From Winogradskyella forsetii (lineage in GTDB: Bacteria > Bacteroidota > Bacteroidia > Flavobacteriales > Flavobacteriaceae), in assembly GCF_013394595.1 (NCBI RefSeq), contig NZ_CP053348.1, positions 1,116,001 to 1,180,000 on the forward strand: 64,000 bases of DNA. Reading direction: 5' to 3'. Shown here one piece after another: positions 22,305-32,452 of the stretch; positions within the stretch are counted from its first letter, which is position 1; each line of letters starts with the position of its first letter. The translations under genes were made by a program, and so were the position numbers. The notes beneath the pieces are model-generated. The model searched no databases. It was not told where the DNA came from and worked only from the letters and a program-made list of their open reading frames with translations.

Positions 22305-23060
22305 ATGAGACGTGCAACCACCATACAAGAGGTTATTAATCAGTTAGATATAATAATAGATAATGCTGTGGAAAGCAACAGCCGACTTGGGCTCTTTGCT
22401 TATGTATATCGAAGAACTACAGCAGAAATTCTTAAAGAAGTTCAAAAGGGTAGTTTTGAAAACAACGAACTCTTAGAACAATTGGATGTTGTTTTTGCCA
22501 ACCTGTATCTCGATGCTTATCAGCAATATCAAAACAATGAACCCGTAAGTAAATCTTGGTTATTCGCCTTTGCACATAGTGACAAGTCCTTGTCTATTTT
22601 ACAACACGTAATGTTAGGCATGAATGCACATATCAACTTGGATTTAGCCATTGCGACTAGCAAGGTCATGGCAGAAAAGGAGATTCAGTCCGTGAGAAGT
22701 GATTTTGATAAAGTCAATACTATTCTTTTTAGTATTGTCAATGAAATGCAAGAGCGATTGAGCAGAGTATCGCCGATTTTGTTTTTATTGGATTGGGCAG
22801 GAAAAAACTCAGATGAAAAGATCATTGATTTCAGTATGCGAAAAGCACGCCAACAATCTTGGAATAATTCTAATCTGCTTTGGGGACTTGGACCGGAAAA
22901 TCAAGTCGGTTCAATAGACCTTATTGATAAGGTGACATTAGAGCTTAGTGAAATGATTGCAGCGCCTAAATCGCGAATCATAGGCTTTTTGCTTAAAGTC
23001 ATTAGTAAATTTGAAAACAACAATGTAGGGCAGGTGATATCCAAACTGAAAGCGGATTAA
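22305..23060 (+). CDS. DUF5995 family protein
   Basis: 251 residues from the ATG at 22305; the frame is open to 22167 but that part comes from the IS remnant junction. The family pattern is clear: VINQLDIIIDNAVESNSRLG, GLFAYVYRRTTAEILKEV, LDVVFANLYLDAYQQY, SWLFAFAHSD and LQHVMLGMNAHINLDLAIA. The last segment, with conserved H, N and D, looks like a metal or active site, but the activity of DUF5995 is not known. It is the first ordinary chromosomal gene to the right of the array and has its own terminator. Confidence 0.85.
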   Translation: MRRATTIQEVINQLDIIIDNAVESNSRLGLFAYVYRRTTAEILKEVQKGSFENNELLEQLDVVFANLYLDAYQQYQNNEPVSKSWLFAFAHSDKSLSILQHVMLGMNAHINLDLAIATSKVMAEKEIQSVRSDFDKVNTILFSIVNEMQERLSRVSPILFLLDWAGKNSDEKIIDFSMRKARQQSWNNSNLLWGLGPENQVGSIDLIDKVTLELSEMIAAPKSRIIGFLLKVISKFENNNVGQVISKLKAD

Positions 23061-23082
23061 ACGAATCGTACATGAAAAATAA

Positions 23083-23115
23083 AAAAGCCCAGACTATTAC
23101 ACGTCTGGGCTTTTC
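23083..23115 (+). terminator. Intrinsic terminator after the DUF5995 gene
   Basis: Hairpin AAAAGCCCAGAC-TATTACAC-GTCTGGGCTTTT, 12-bp stem with flanking A and T runs, 23 bases after the stop codon. It can work in both directions. Confidence 0.85.
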
Positions 23116-23248
23116 AGCTATTAACCAACTTAACTAACACTATTATAAAAATTAATTTACAATAACTATTACTTAAAACTTATGACACTATAGACGTAAA
23201 ATGTTCTGTTTTATTTCATGGCTTTTTACATTTAACGTGTATTTAACA

Positions 23249-23286
23249 AAAATCCTGACCGTCAAAAAATGACGTATCAGGATTTT
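23249..23286 (-). terminator. Terminator hairpin downstream of the beta-barrel receptor gene
   Basis: AAAATCCTGA...TCAGGATTTT encloses an inner GTCA...TGAC pair. It lies within the 400-base non-coding stretch 23061-23460, about 175 bases past the stop of the minus-strand receptor gene. The remainder of that stretch is AT-rich and shows no further gene. Confidence 0.6.
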
Positions 23287-23460
23287 CTTAATTTAATAGT
23301 CTAACATGTTCACTAACCATCAACTAATTATGCTATACCTATTAAATAATAAAGTGCGTTGGCAACACTATAATTGTCCTTAAAACCAAATTGTTTATCG
23401 GTTTCTCTGAACCAAGTCTAATGTCTAAATTCTAAAAGTGAAGCGGTCTTTTGTCAAAGT

Positions 23461-25908
23461 TTAAAACATTCCTCCACCTTCTTTTACGTCGTTATCTCTT
23501 TGTTTACGGGATTTTGCTCTGTACTTTCCACCACCAAAGCGGTAAGACAACCGTCCAGAAATTTGTTGGCTTTCCCAGTTAAATTGTCCACGTTGGGCAT
23601 AAGGTCTCTGACCATCAAATTGTGCGTACATGGTATCAAAAATATCATTGTAACTTAAACTAAAGCTAGCCCTGTTATCTTCAAGAAAACTGTAGCGCAT
23701 GCCTAAGTTTACCATCAGCATATCGCTCATTTCAAATTGTATGTTCTTGTTTTTTCCTCTATACATTCCAAAAGCGGAAAAACTTAAACTTTTACTTACT
23801 TTAAAATTGTTGAATGCGCGCACATTATAAGATACATTATCAACTTCAACAGTATTCAAAACTATATCTTGATTGGTGCCAAAGGATTCAGCGACGCTTT
23901 TTTGGGTTTGGGAGAATAAATCAAAACTCGCATTAATACTCCACCATTTAGTCGGTCTGTAATTTGATGATAACTCCACACCAAAAGCTGAGGTGTTATC
24001 AAAATTCAAATTCGTAAGGATTAAACGGTTAAGATCGGTTCTATCTATTAAAATCGCCTGTTGTATTTCGTCTTCTATGAGTCTGTAAAATACGCCAGCT
24101 GTAATACTGCCTTTTTCCAATTGTCTGGTATAATTCACTTCCATGGAATTGGTAAACTGTGGTCGCAATTCTTGATTTCCAAACTGCGAAATCAATGGCG
24201 TATTCCATTCTGGTAATGGGTTTACCTGACCAATACCAGGGCGATCAATTCTACGGCTATAACTTAATTGATACGAGTTTTTTTCTGAAGGTGTATAAGT
24301 GAAAAATGCCGAAGGGTACAACTCGAAATAGTCATTTTCAAAAGGAATATTTAGTGCGTCGTTGGCGGCCAAATCTCTTTTAAAAGCATCAGAATCCACA
24401 GCAACCGTTTCTGCTCTTAAACCTACTTGGTAACTCCATTTTTCCGTCTTTTTACCATAGGTGGCGTAGGCGGAATAAATATCCCTTGCATAATCAAAGC
24501 GTGTGGTCGTTGGGATATAATCACCAACTTCATTTTGTTCTCTGGCATTCGATTCATAAAAAATACTGGTGTCAAATAAACGGGCTTCAAGGCCTAATTC
24601 GAGTTTTACAGATTCAGATAATGGATTTACGTAATCTAAATTAACCGTAGTTTGATTTCGTTCCGTATTTGTATCTTCTATAAAGTTTGGTCGTTGCGAA
24701 CTGAAAAATACATTATTAGTATCTCCAATACCATCAAATAAATTATAATCGACTTCGAGTTCTAGGTTATGACCTTCGTCATTAATATTGTGCTTATAAT
24801 TAAAGTTGTATTGTTGTGAATCGTTCTCATTATCGCCACCTGTAAATTGGGATTCATTTAGTGATGGGTTTGTAAGATAGTCGATGCCAGAATCTACTCT
24901 TGTCAGACCATCAAAACTATTCTGATTGGTAAATACTGAAATCGTGTTTTTGTCATCCAAATAATAATCGAGTCCAACTTTGTATAAATGAGACTTGTTA
25001 TTGTTCAGAATATAGAAGTTTTGCTCAATTTCTTGTTCAATTCTATTTATCTGTCCGTAATTAACATTTTTTGTAAAGGCATTACTGTAAGAACCGTATA
25101 AATTGAATTTTCCATTCCGGTAATTGGCATCAATGGAACTATTGAATTTTGGTTCGATATCATAAGCCAAAGCGAAATTAAGATTCCCGTTAAAACCGAT
25201 TTGCGTGTTTTTGTGAAGGACAATATTTATAATGCCGCTCATGCCTTCAGGATTGTATTTTGCTGAAGGATTGGTAATTAACTCAATACTTTTTATAGAA
25301 GTTGACGGAATTTGTTTTAGTAATTGATCTGCTGGAATGTTCGACAATTTTCCATCGACCATAACACGTACGTTCTGGTTGCCACGCAAACTTATTGAAC
25401 CCGTTTGCTGATCAACACTAACTGATGGTAAGTTGTTCATAATCTCGCTTGCTGTGGCACCAGCGGTTTGTAAATCTTTCCCAATGGTAATCACTTTGCG
25501 ATCTACTTTTTGTTGAATGGTGGATACATCCGCCACTATAGTTACTTCATCCAATCCTGTGGATGCTTCTTCTAGTTTAACATCACCAATATCAACTTTG
25601 TAATTGCCCATGCCTAAGGTGATGTTATGGTCAATAGTTTTAAAACCGACAAACTGAATAGAAACTATAATCTTACCTTCTGGAATATTATTAATTTCAA
25701 ATCTGCCATCGTCACTGGTAATGCCACCTGTAATGATTTTATTATCCGTATCTTTTATAACAATATTTACATAAGGTAAAGGTTGGTTGAGTTCTGCGTC
25801 GATAACACGGCCAGAAATGGAACCGCTTTTAATATCTGAATTGGAACTGGGTTGTGCACTTAAAATGGCTGATGAGACCATCATAAGCATTAGGAATAAA
25901 TGCTTCAT
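23461..25908 (-). CDS. Outer membrane beta-barrel family protein (TonB-receptor-like)
   Basis: 815 residues. Signal peptide 1-18 (MLMMVSSAILSAQ). Carboxypeptidase-regulatory-like domain at about 30-115 (ISGRVIDAELNQPLPYVNIV), plug-like domain at about 130-230 (IMNNLPSVSVDQQTGSISLRG and GIINIVLHKN), then an outer-membrane barrel of about 570 residues, rich in paired beta strands. It ends with a basic tail. Members of this OMP_b-brl_3 group resemble TonB-dependent receptors and probably import a peptide, metal complex or oligosaccharide; the substrate cannot be inferred. It is a single gene with its own terminator. Confidence 0.9.
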   Translation of the reverse strand: MKHLFLMLMMVSSAILSAQPSSNSDIKSGSISGRVIDAELNQPLPYVNIVIKDTDNKIITGGITSDDGRFEINNIPEGKIIVSIQFVGFKTIDHNITLGMGNYKVDIGDVKLEEASTGLDEVTIVADVSTIQQKVDRKVITIGKDLQTAGATASEIMNNLPSVSVDQQTGSISLRGNQNVRVMVDGKLSNIPADQLLKQIPSTSIKSIELITNPSAKYNPEGMSGIINIVLHKNTQIGFNGNLNFALAYDIEPKFNSSIDANYRNGKFNLYGSYSNAFTKNVNYGQINRIEQEIEQNFYILNNNKSHLYKVGLDYYLDDKNTISVFTNQNSFDGLTRVDSGIDYLTNPSLNESQFTGGDNENDSQQYNFNYKHNINDEGHNLELEVDYNLFDGIGDTNNVFFSSQRPNFIEDTNTERNQTTVNLDYVNPLSESVKLELGLEARLFDTSIFYESNAREQNEVGDYIPTTTRFDYARDIYSAYATYGKKTEKWSYQVGLRAETVAVDSDAFKRDLAANDALNIPFENDYFELYPSAFFTYTPSEKNSYQLSYSRRIDRPGIGQVNPLPEWNTPLISQFGNQELRPQFTNSMEVNYTRQLEKGSITAGVFYRLIEDEIQQAILIDRTDLNRLILTNLNFDNTSAFGVELSSNYRPTKWWSINASFDLFSQTQKSVAESFGTNQDIVLNTVEVDNVSYNVRAFNNFKVSKSLSFSAFGMYRGKNKNIQFEMSDMLMVNLGMRYSFLEDNRASFSLSYNDIFDTMYAQFDGQRPYAQRGQFNWESQQISGRLSYRFGGGKYRAKSRKQRDNDVKEGGGMF

Positions 25909-26011
25909 TTTTGATTGATTTTTTGATTGATTTGATAGTTAATTGTTAGTAAGACGACTACCTTTACCATATGTTACTTCAATTTACAGACCTTAACATC
26001 TTTTTAACACT

Positions 26012-26374
26012 ATGAAGAAAAATACATTAGTCCTAGGCGCATCGTTAAAACCACAACGTTATTCTCATATCGCTATTAAACGATTACGCCAACATAACCA
26101 CGACGTAAAAGCCATTGGTTTAAGAACAGGGAAAGTTGCTGACGTTACGATTGATACGGAATTAATGTCCTACAAAAATATAGATACCGTAACCTTATAT
26201 CTCAATCCGCAACGGCAAACAACGTATTATGATTATATTATTGGATTGCATCCAGAACGCGTTATTTTTAATCCAGGCACAGAAAATTCTGAATTTTACA
26301 ATCTTTTAAAACAGAATAATATTGATTATGAAGTAGCTTGTACTTTGGTTTTGTTGAGTACTGGTCAGTATTAA
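26012..26374 (+). CDS. CoA-binding protein (YccU-like)
   Basis: 120 residues, one Rossmann-type CoA-binding domain: NTLVLGASLKPQRYSHIAIK with the nucleotide loop, then IDTVTLYLNPQRQTTYYDYI and PERVIFNPGTENSEF. This compact form is common in bacteria; it binds CoA or a related nucleotide, with no proven catalytic role. It is convergent with the symporter gene, whose stop codon adjoins it directly. Confidence 0.88.
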   Translation: MKKNTLVLGASLKPQRYSHIAIKRLRQHNHDVKAIGLRTGKVADVTIDTELMSYKNIDTVTLYLNPQRQTTYYDYIIGLHPERVIFNPGTENSEFYNLLKQNNIDYEVACTLVLLSTGQY

Positions 26375-27904
26375 TTATTTTTTCCTAGAAATCATTAATA
26401 GTCCTAAAAAGGTAATCAACCCATTTAAGGGTAAAATTTCCCAATGGAAATTATAATAATGTTTTTGGGCATATGAAGCTGCACATTCCCAAGCAGATTG
26501 TGTACAGTCATCCAATGATAATCCTAGATTATAAGCATAATAGGTTGGTGACAGCGTTATAAAATAGGTTATAATTATAGCAACGAGGCCAACGATCCAT
26601 ACATATTTATCTTTAATCGATTTTTTTGTTAAAATTCCAAAAGCGAAAAGCCCAAGTAAAGGACCATAAGTAAAGGTGGCGAATTTAAAGAGGTTGCTTA
26701 CCACACTGCCTTCTAAGGAATTGAAAATAATTACCACAACTATTAAAAGTAAAGAGATTGCAATATGAACTTTTTTACGTAAGGGTTTTTGCTTATCAAT
26801 AGGTTTTTTTTCAATGTTCAAAAAATCTACTGAAAAAGAGGTTGTTAAGGAGGTTAAAGCAGAATCAGCACTACTGTAAGCAGCCGCAATTAAACCAATT
26901 ATAAACGTAATAGCCAAACCTTTGCCGAGGCCTTGATTCATCGCTATTTCAGGAAACAATAAATCGGTTCTGGTAACACCATCCAGTTTTGGAATCGCAA
27001 TGTTGAATTGTTCGGCATATATAAATAATAAAGCACCAAGTGTTAAGAAAACTAAGTTTACAACAACCAGTAAAACGGACATGGAAAGCATGTTCTTTTG
27101 AGACTCATTGGTGTTTTTGCAAGTCAAGTTTTTTTGCATCATATCTTGGTCTAAACCGGTCATTGCAATAGTGATGAAAATTCCGCCAATAAAATATTTC
27201 CAAAAATTAATAGTACTATTGATATCATCGAAGAAAAAAATCTGACTCTTATTTTTGAAAGTTTCTTTGGTAAATGTTTCGGCTAAAGTCCAATCGAGTT
27301 TGTTCAAAATCAAAACAATGGCAACTATCACCGAAGTGAGCATAGCTATGGTTTGCAAGGTGTCGGTCCAAATAATGGTTTTTATACCGCCTTTATTAGT
27401 GTACAGCCAAATGAGTAAGATTGAGATCACCACAGTGACCCAAAAAGGAACGCCCAAACTTTTAAACACAATATATTGCATAGCTAAAGCCACGAGATAC
27501 AATCTGAAAGAAGCACCTGTTACTCGTGATAATAAAAAGAAAAAAGCACCTGTTTTGTAGCTTATAAAACCAAAACGCTCCTCTAAATACTGATAAATGG
27601 AGGTGACATTTAGCCGATAATACAAGGGGATCAAAACAAAAGAAACCACCAAATAACCAACAAAAAAGCCTAATACACCTTGCATATAGGCAAACTCTTG
27701 TCCAGCAATTAAACCAGGGACAGATATAAAAGTGACTCCAGACAACGAGGCACCAATCATTCCGAAGGCCACCAAATACCAAGGTGCAGATTTATTCGCC
27801 TTAAAAAAAGCCGCATTAGAATCTTCTTTACCAGTGAAATAAGAAATTAAAATGAGCAACCCGAAATAACACGCAATTAATAAAAGTATTGACGTTGGAG
27901 ACAT
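26375..27904 (-). CDS. Sodium:solute symporter (SSS family)
   Basis: 509 residues with about 13 transmembrane helices. Family landmarks: FGMIGASLSGVTFISVPG in the first part, the discontinuous-helix region YLEERFGFISYKTGAFFFLL, MTGLDQDMMQKNLTCKN in the middle and AAAYSSADSALTSLTTSFSVD, the sodium-site helix. It sits in the inner membrane and couples sodium entry to uptake of an organic solute (sugar, amino acid or vitamin; unresolved). It is divergent from the BNR-repeat gene with 76 bases between the starts. Confidence 0.92.
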   Translation of the reverse strand: MSPTSILLLIACYFGLLILISYFTGKEDSNAAFFKANKSAPWYLVAFGMIGASLSGVTFISVPGLIAGQEFAYMQGVLGFFVGYLVVSFVLIPLYYRLNVTSIYQYLEERFGFISYKTGAFFFLLSRVTGASFRLYLVALAMQYIVFKSLGVPFWVTVVISILLIWLYTNKGGIKTIIWTDTLQTIAMLTSVIVAIVLILNKLDWTLAETFTKETFKNKSQIFFFDDINSTINFWKYFIGGIFITIAMTGLDQDMMQKNLTCKNTNESQKNMLSMSVLLVVVNLVFLTLGALLFIYAEQFNIAIPKLDGVTRTDLLFPEIAMNQGLGKGLAITFIIGLIAAAYSSADSALTSLTTSFSVDFLNIEKKPIDKQKPLRKKVHIAISLLLIVVVIIFNSLEGSVVSNLFKFATFTYGPLLGLFAFGILTKKSIKDKYVWIVGLVAIIITYFITLSPTYYAYNLGLSLDDCTQSAWECAASYAQKHYYNFHWEILPLNGLITFLGLLMISRKK

Positions 27905-27940
27905 GAAGTATAACTTTTTAGTAATATTTTTGAAAAGTAG

Positions 27941-27948
27941 TACATTTG
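27941..27948 (+). promoter_or_regulatory. Possible -7 box of the BNR-repeat protein gene
   Basis: TACATTTG fits the Bacteroidota TAnnTTTG box and lies 33 bases upstream of the ATG at 27981. The -33 region shows only a weak TTTA-like match. Confidence 0.4.
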
Positions 27949-27980
27949 AAAAAAAAGCGTGCTTTAAAAAAGAATTATTT

Positions 27981-30977
27981 ATGAAAAAGATTAGCTGTTT
28001 ATTTACATTTATGATGTTTGGCTTGTGTCTCTTTGCTCAAGATTACAAAGAACTTATTGCCGAAGGAACCGCAACTGTAGAAGCCATTGTTGAGGTTGCA
28101 GAACGTCACTTTGATACTGTTGGAAGAGCGCGAGGAACAGGTTATAAGCCCTTTAGACGTTGGCAATATTTTGCTGAACGTGCCATGGATGAAACAGGAA
28201 AATTAAAATCTCCTGACTTTTATTACAACGAACTTCAAAATTATAATGCAAGACTGAATAATGAAGGTTTAGCAGCAAGAACCGTTGTTGGTACGTGGGA
28301 GGAAATGGGACCAACCTATTGGAATGCTACTTCTGGGTATAATCCTGGTGTTGGTCGTATTACATCAATCGCTACAGAAAGCGGAAATCCAAACCATATG
28401 ATTGTAGGTAGCCAAACAGGTGGTGTTTGGAAAACCTTAGATGGTGGAACAACATGGACGGTACTTACCGATAATTTGGCCAATATGGATGTATATGCAT
28501 TGGCTATAGATCCGTTAAATAGTTCAACCTATTTTTGGGGATCATACAGTGGTACTGTATTCAAATCTATCGATGGTGGAGCGACATGGTCACTACATAG
28601 TAATTTGCCTGGAGGTGGATTTGTAAACAAAATTTTAATTCATCCAACGGATACATCAATAATGTACGGCAGTGCACAGGGTAACGGATTATTTAAATCG
28701 GTTGATGGAGGTTCCTCTTGGTCTATAATTCATTCTAATGTGACAAATGGTTTCGATTTTGAGTTTAAACCAGGAGACCCAAATACAGTTTATGCTTCAG
28801 GTAATAATTTTTATAGGTCGTTAGATGGCGGACTTACCTTTAATATTTATACTATTTCAGATGAATTGGATCAAGAGTTTGTGTCAGGTTCTACTTCTTG
28901 GAGCATAAGTAACGCAAATAGCAATAATTCCGTAACGCCAAGAACAGGTAATGCTATGGCATTTTTCTTTATAGATAATTTTTCTAGTCCAACAACAAGA
29001 TTGCTTAGTCCGTCATTAGATTTAACTGGTGCTGTATCGCCAGAACTAAAATTTTCCTTTACGCAAGTAAGTTGGGATGGTGATATCGATGCTTTGAAAG
29101 TATTATACAAAACATCAGCTTCAGGAGATTGGTTGGAGCTCGCAAATTATACGGACGAGGTGACAAGTTGGTCAGATATTACCCTTAGCTTACCAAATCC
29201 ATCATCAGATTATTATGTAGCGTTTGAAGGAACTGCCAATTACGGACGAGGCTTAACCTTAGATGATGTTTCGGTTGAAGACGCTAATCTAGGACTGGTT
29301 TATTCAGAAGGTTTTGAAACTATTTCAAATGCCTTTAGTACTGGTCCGAAAATGATTGGGGTTTCTGCGAATGATCCTGCAGTGGTCTATGTTGTGGAAG
29401 CACAAGACGGTAAGTTTGGAGGCTTGTATAAATCTGCAGATAATGGTACAAGTTTTTCAAAATTAGAACATATTAGCAAAAATTATTTTGGTTATCAAAG
29501 TTTAGCTGACGATGATAGAGGGCAAGCGCCAAGAGATATGGATATCGCCGTAAACCCAAATGATGTTAATGATGTTCATATCGCTGGTATTAACACGTGG
29601 CGATCAACTAATGGAGGTGTTGATTTTAATATTACATCACAATGGACACCGTTTAGTGCCAATAACGAAAATATTGGTTATTGTCATGCAGATGTGGACA
29701 TCATGGAATTTGTGGGTACTGGAGTGAATACGAAACTTTTGGTGGGAACTGATGGCGGAATTTATCGTGCAGATAATCCAACACTTGTAAACAGTAGTTA
29801 TTATACGGATCTTACCGCAGGACTAGGTATAAGACAGTTTTATAAGATTGGCGTAAGTCAGACCGAACCAGTCTTGGTAACTGGCGGTTCACAGGATAAT
29901 GGGTCATCTATTCTAGGTGCTGACGGAAATTGGACCGATTGGTGGGGCGCAGACGGAATGGAAGGATTCGTAGATAAAACGGATTCACAAATTATCTATG
30001 GTACAGCACAATATGGTTCTTTTGTAAAGAGTTTTGATGGTGGAGCAACCATTTCATTTGTAGCACAACCAGATGATAAAGGTGGCGATTTTAATTGGAA
30101 TTGGATAGTGCCTTATGAACAAGACCCTATAGTTCAAGATGTCATTTATTGTGCTTTTGATGAGGTTTATAAATCCCTTGATGGTGGAATTAATTGGACA
30201 TCTATTTCTCAGGAATTTGCTGACGATATAGATCATTTTAAAGTAGCACCAACAGATAACAATAAAATGTATTTGGCCATTGATGGTGTCTTTTGGTACA
30301 CGTCCAATGGCGGAACGTCTTGGGCACAATCGTCACTCAGCTTAGGTGGCGGAAGAATTAATGGCATTGCTGTGCATCCTACAGATCCTGATAAAATAGC
30401 TATTGCAACTACAAACGGCCAAAAAGTATATGTAAGTACAGATAACGGCCAAAACTGGGCCTCTATACGTTGGAATTTACCAAATTTCTCTGCTCAAGCG
30501 GTAACCTGGCAAGACAATGGGGAAGATGGTCTCTATGTTGGGATGAATTACGGCATATATTATACGGATAATCAATTGGGTAATACTTGGACGCCATTCA
30601 ATAACGGATTGCCAAATGTAAGGATTAATGAACTCGAAATTAATGCCGTTGATGGTAAGTTATACGCTGCCACCTATGGTAGAGGATTGTGGAGATCTGA
30701 TTTGTATAATGAAACTTTAAGTGTAGATAATTTTGAGATGGATAATCTATCACTGTATCCAAACCCAGCAACGAATGACGTTAACTTAAAATGGAACACT
30801 TCAGAAGAGGTTACCGTACGAATTTATAATACACTTGGGAAATTGATGTTTTATGCTAAAAACGTGAATTTAACGAACGCATATAAAATTCAAACATCCT
30901 CTTATGAAACCGGAGTTTATTTTGTGAAATTAAATACCTCTAAAGGTGAAATAACCAAAAAATTGATTTTAAAATAA
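27981..30977 (+). CDS. Secreted BNR/sortilin-repeat protein with type IX sorting domain
   Basis: 998 residues from the ATG at 27981; the frame upstream to 27903 overlaps the promoter. Signal peptide 1-19 (LFTFMMFGLCLFAQ). Many sialidase/VPS10-type repeats with the SxDGGxTW motif (TLDGGTTWTV, SIDGGATWSL, SVDGGSSWSI, STDNGQNWAS), which fold as beta-propellers, interrupted around residues 300-440 by a jelly-roll-like carbohydrate-binding-type domain. The C-terminal 80 residues (LSLYPNPATNDVNLKW ... GEITKKLILK) are a type A type IX secretion sorting domain, so the protein is exported across the outer membrane and attached or released. It is probably a surface hydrolase or adhesin. Confidence 0.9.
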   Translation: MKKISCLFTFMMFGLCLFAQDYKELIAEGTATVEAIVEVAERHFDTVGRARGTGYKPFRRWQYFAERAMDETGKLKSPDFYYNELQNYNARLNNEGLAARTVVGTWEEMGPTYWNATSGYNPGVGRITSIATESGNPNHMIVGSQTGGVWKTLDGGTTWTVLTDNLANMDVYALAIDPLNSSTYFWGSYSGTVFKSIDGGATWSLHSNLPGGGFVNKILIHPTDTSIMYGSAQGNGLFKSVDGGSSWSIIHSNVTNGFDFEFKPGDPNTVYASGNNFYRSLDGGLTFNIYTISDELDQEFVSGSTSWSISNANSNNSVTPRTGNAMAFFFIDNFSSPTTRLLSPSLDLTGAVSPELKFSFTQVSWDGDIDALKVLYKTSASGDWLELANYTDEVTSWSDITLSLPNPSSDYYVAFEGTANYGRGLTLDDVSVEDANLGLVYSEGFETISNAFSTGPKMIGVSANDPAVVYVVEAQDGKFGGLYKSADNGTSFSKLEHISKNYFGYQSLADDDRGQAPRDMDIAVNPNDVNDVHIAGINTWRSTNGGVDFNITSQWTPFSANNENIGYCHADVDIMEFVGTGVNTKLLVGTDGGIYRADNPTLVNSSYYTDLTAGLGIRQFYKIGVSQTEPVLVTGGSQDNGSSILGADGNWTDWWGADGMEGFVDKTDSQIIYGTAQYGSFVKSFDGGATISFVAQPDDKGGDFNWNWIVPYEQDPIVQDVIYCAFDEVYKSLDGGINWTSISQEFADDIDHFKVAPTDNNKMYLAIDGVFWYTSNGGTSWAQSSLSLGGGRINGIAVHPTDPDKIAIATTNGQKVYVSTDNGQNWASIRWNLPNFSAQAVTWQDNGEDGLYVGMNYGIYYTDNQLGNTWTPFNNGLPNVRINELEINAVDGKLYAATYGRGLWRSDLYNETLSVDNFEMDNLSLYPNPATNDVNLKWNTSEEVTVRIYNTLGKLMFYAKNVNLTNAYKIQTSSYETGVYFVKLNTSKGEITKKLILK

Positions 30978-30991
30978 GTTTTTAAACAAAC

Positions 30992-31031
30992 ACAAAAGTC
31001 CAATTGCAAAGTATACGTAATTGGACTTTTT
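30992..31031 (+). terminator. Terminator after the BNR-repeat protein gene
   Basis: AAAAGTCCAATT-GCAAAGTATACGT-AATTGGACTTTTTT, a 12-bp stem followed by a T run, 15 bases after the stop codon. Confidence 0.85.
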
Positions 31032-31070
31032 TATGTTCAAAAATCTGGGATCATGCCTAAATGTTGTGTG

Positions 31071-32057
31071 TTAGGCAAAAATTGTTGTTAATCTAAAGAG
31101 GAAGAATTCTATGTTTTTGACACCTCTAAACTGTGCTCTAAAGGCTTTAATTTTGGCATTGAAAGCTTCAGCGGATGCATTAGTACTTCTATTAATAAAA
31201 TAATTGAGTATCGATCTATAGTTTAGGGTAATTGTATTTGCAATAGTATTGAAAGCCCTAAATCCTGTAGCCTCTACATCTTTATACCAGTGGGCGAGTT
31301 TAGTATAAGCTGTTTGTATAGAAGTAGCGGTATTAAATATATTCCTAAGTCCTTGTACCAGATTATAAGCTTTTTTAATATCCGGATATTGTTCAAATAA
31401 GATTTTAGCTCTAAGGTATTGGTTTTGAGTCCAGTTGTTAGGCGCTTTATAGAGCAGGTACCTACTTCTGGCAAGGAGTTGCTTTCTGGAGTCTCCATTA
31501 TTAAATGTTTCAGAGATAAACTCTTTTTCGATAGTTTTAGCCTGTTTAATTTGGTCATTTTCCATATCTATAGCTTCCCAACGATGTTTTATTCTGATAT
31601 CTTGCAAAGCTTCTAAAGCTAGTTTTTGTACATGAAAACGGTCGGTAACCTGTATAGCTTTGGGAAAACACTTTTTAGCAATGAACTTCATAGAGTTGGC
31701 CATATCCAAGGTGATCTCTTTAACCTTATCTCTTTTTGATTTAGGAATTTTAAGGAGTTGTTCTATAATAGGCTCCACCTTAGTTCCTGCCATAATAGCT
31801 ACTATAGCTCCTTTCTTGCCTTTAGCTTTTTTATTGGTGATAATGGTATAGAGTTCACCTTTGGAGAGAGCTGTTTCATCAATGGATAAATACTTGCCCA
31901 TGTTCTCAGGAAAGACGAGCCACTCTTTAGCATGTTTCTTGGCTTTCCAGTCTTTAAACTCACTAAGATAATCTCGATACTGCCGCCCGAGCTTCTTACC
32001 ATTAACGCCATAAAAACGACCAATGGTATGACAGTCATTAGCCTTAGTACTGACCAA
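31071..32057 (-). CDS. ISAon1-type transposase, catalytic part (ISL3 DDE domain)
   Basis: 328 residues. DDE_Tnp_ISL3 core: YLSIDETALSKG (first D), VKEITLDMANSMKFIAKKCF and VTDRFHVQKLALEAL (second D and the ISL3 FHV motif), and SAEAFNAKIKAFRAQFRG near the C-terminus (E). It overlaps the N-terminal ORF by 14 bases in a different frame; the overlap has a run of T and A (CTTTTTTAAAAG on the coding strand) that could support -1 frameshifting to make one protein. A TTG is the only start. Confidence 0.9.
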   Translation of the reverse strand: MVSTKANDCHTIGRFYGVNGKKLGRQYRDYLSEFKDWKAKKHAKEWLVFPENMGKYLSIDETALSKGELYTIITNKKAKGKKGAIVAIMAGTKVEPIIEQLLKIPKSKRDKVKEITLDMANSMKFIAKKCFPKAIQVTDRFHVQKLALEALQDIRIKHRWEAIDMENDQIKQAKTIEKEFISETFNNGDSRKQLLARSRYLLYKAPNNWTQNQYLRAKILFEQYPDIKKAYNLVQGLRNIFNTATSIQTAYTKLAHWYKDVEATGFRAFNTIANTITLNYRSILNYFINRSTNASAEAFNAKIKAFRAQFRGVKNIEFFLFRLTTIFA

Positions 32058-32397
32058 GTACTTTTAAAAAAGCAGCAAACTCTACGGTCATACGAGTTCC
32101 CTGTGCTACTAGATTCCAATCTCTTTGTACAACTTCTTTGCTGGGTTTATCGAGCCAACGCCGACGCTTTATATGCAAGAATACTTTTTTACCGCGCAAA
32201 GGAAAATCTTGAACGGTCACTTGTTTATGAAAACCGTGGGCTATAAGGGTACGGCTCTTTTCTTCTTTAGGCGTATCTTTTTTCTCTTCAAAATACAGAT
32301 GGACAGTATCTTGTTCTATACTATGTCTAGTGATGTCAAAATGTGAAACTAGTAATTCTGGTAATAGTAACTTGAGCAGGTCTAGGGATAAATTCAA
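32044..32397 (-). CDS. ISAon1-type transposase, N-terminal region
   Basis: 117 residues. It contains the ISL3 N-terminal DNA-binding part with the hydrophobic LLKLLLPELLVSHFDI and the conserved VTVQDFPLRGKKVFLHIKRRR; the usual zinc-finger cysteines are not evident. It lies upstream of and overlaps the catalytic ORF. Confidence 0.85.
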   Translation of the reverse strand: MNLSLDLLKLLLPELLVSHFDITRHSIEQDTVHLYFEEKKDTPKEEKSRTLIAHGFHKQVTVQDFPLRGKKVFLHIKRRRWLDKPSKEVVQRDWNLVAQGTRMTVEFAAFLKVLGQY

Positions 32398-32452
32398 TGT
32401 ACGATCTTTTTTTGGGCAAAGATCAAATTATTTATCCAACTCACACACAACT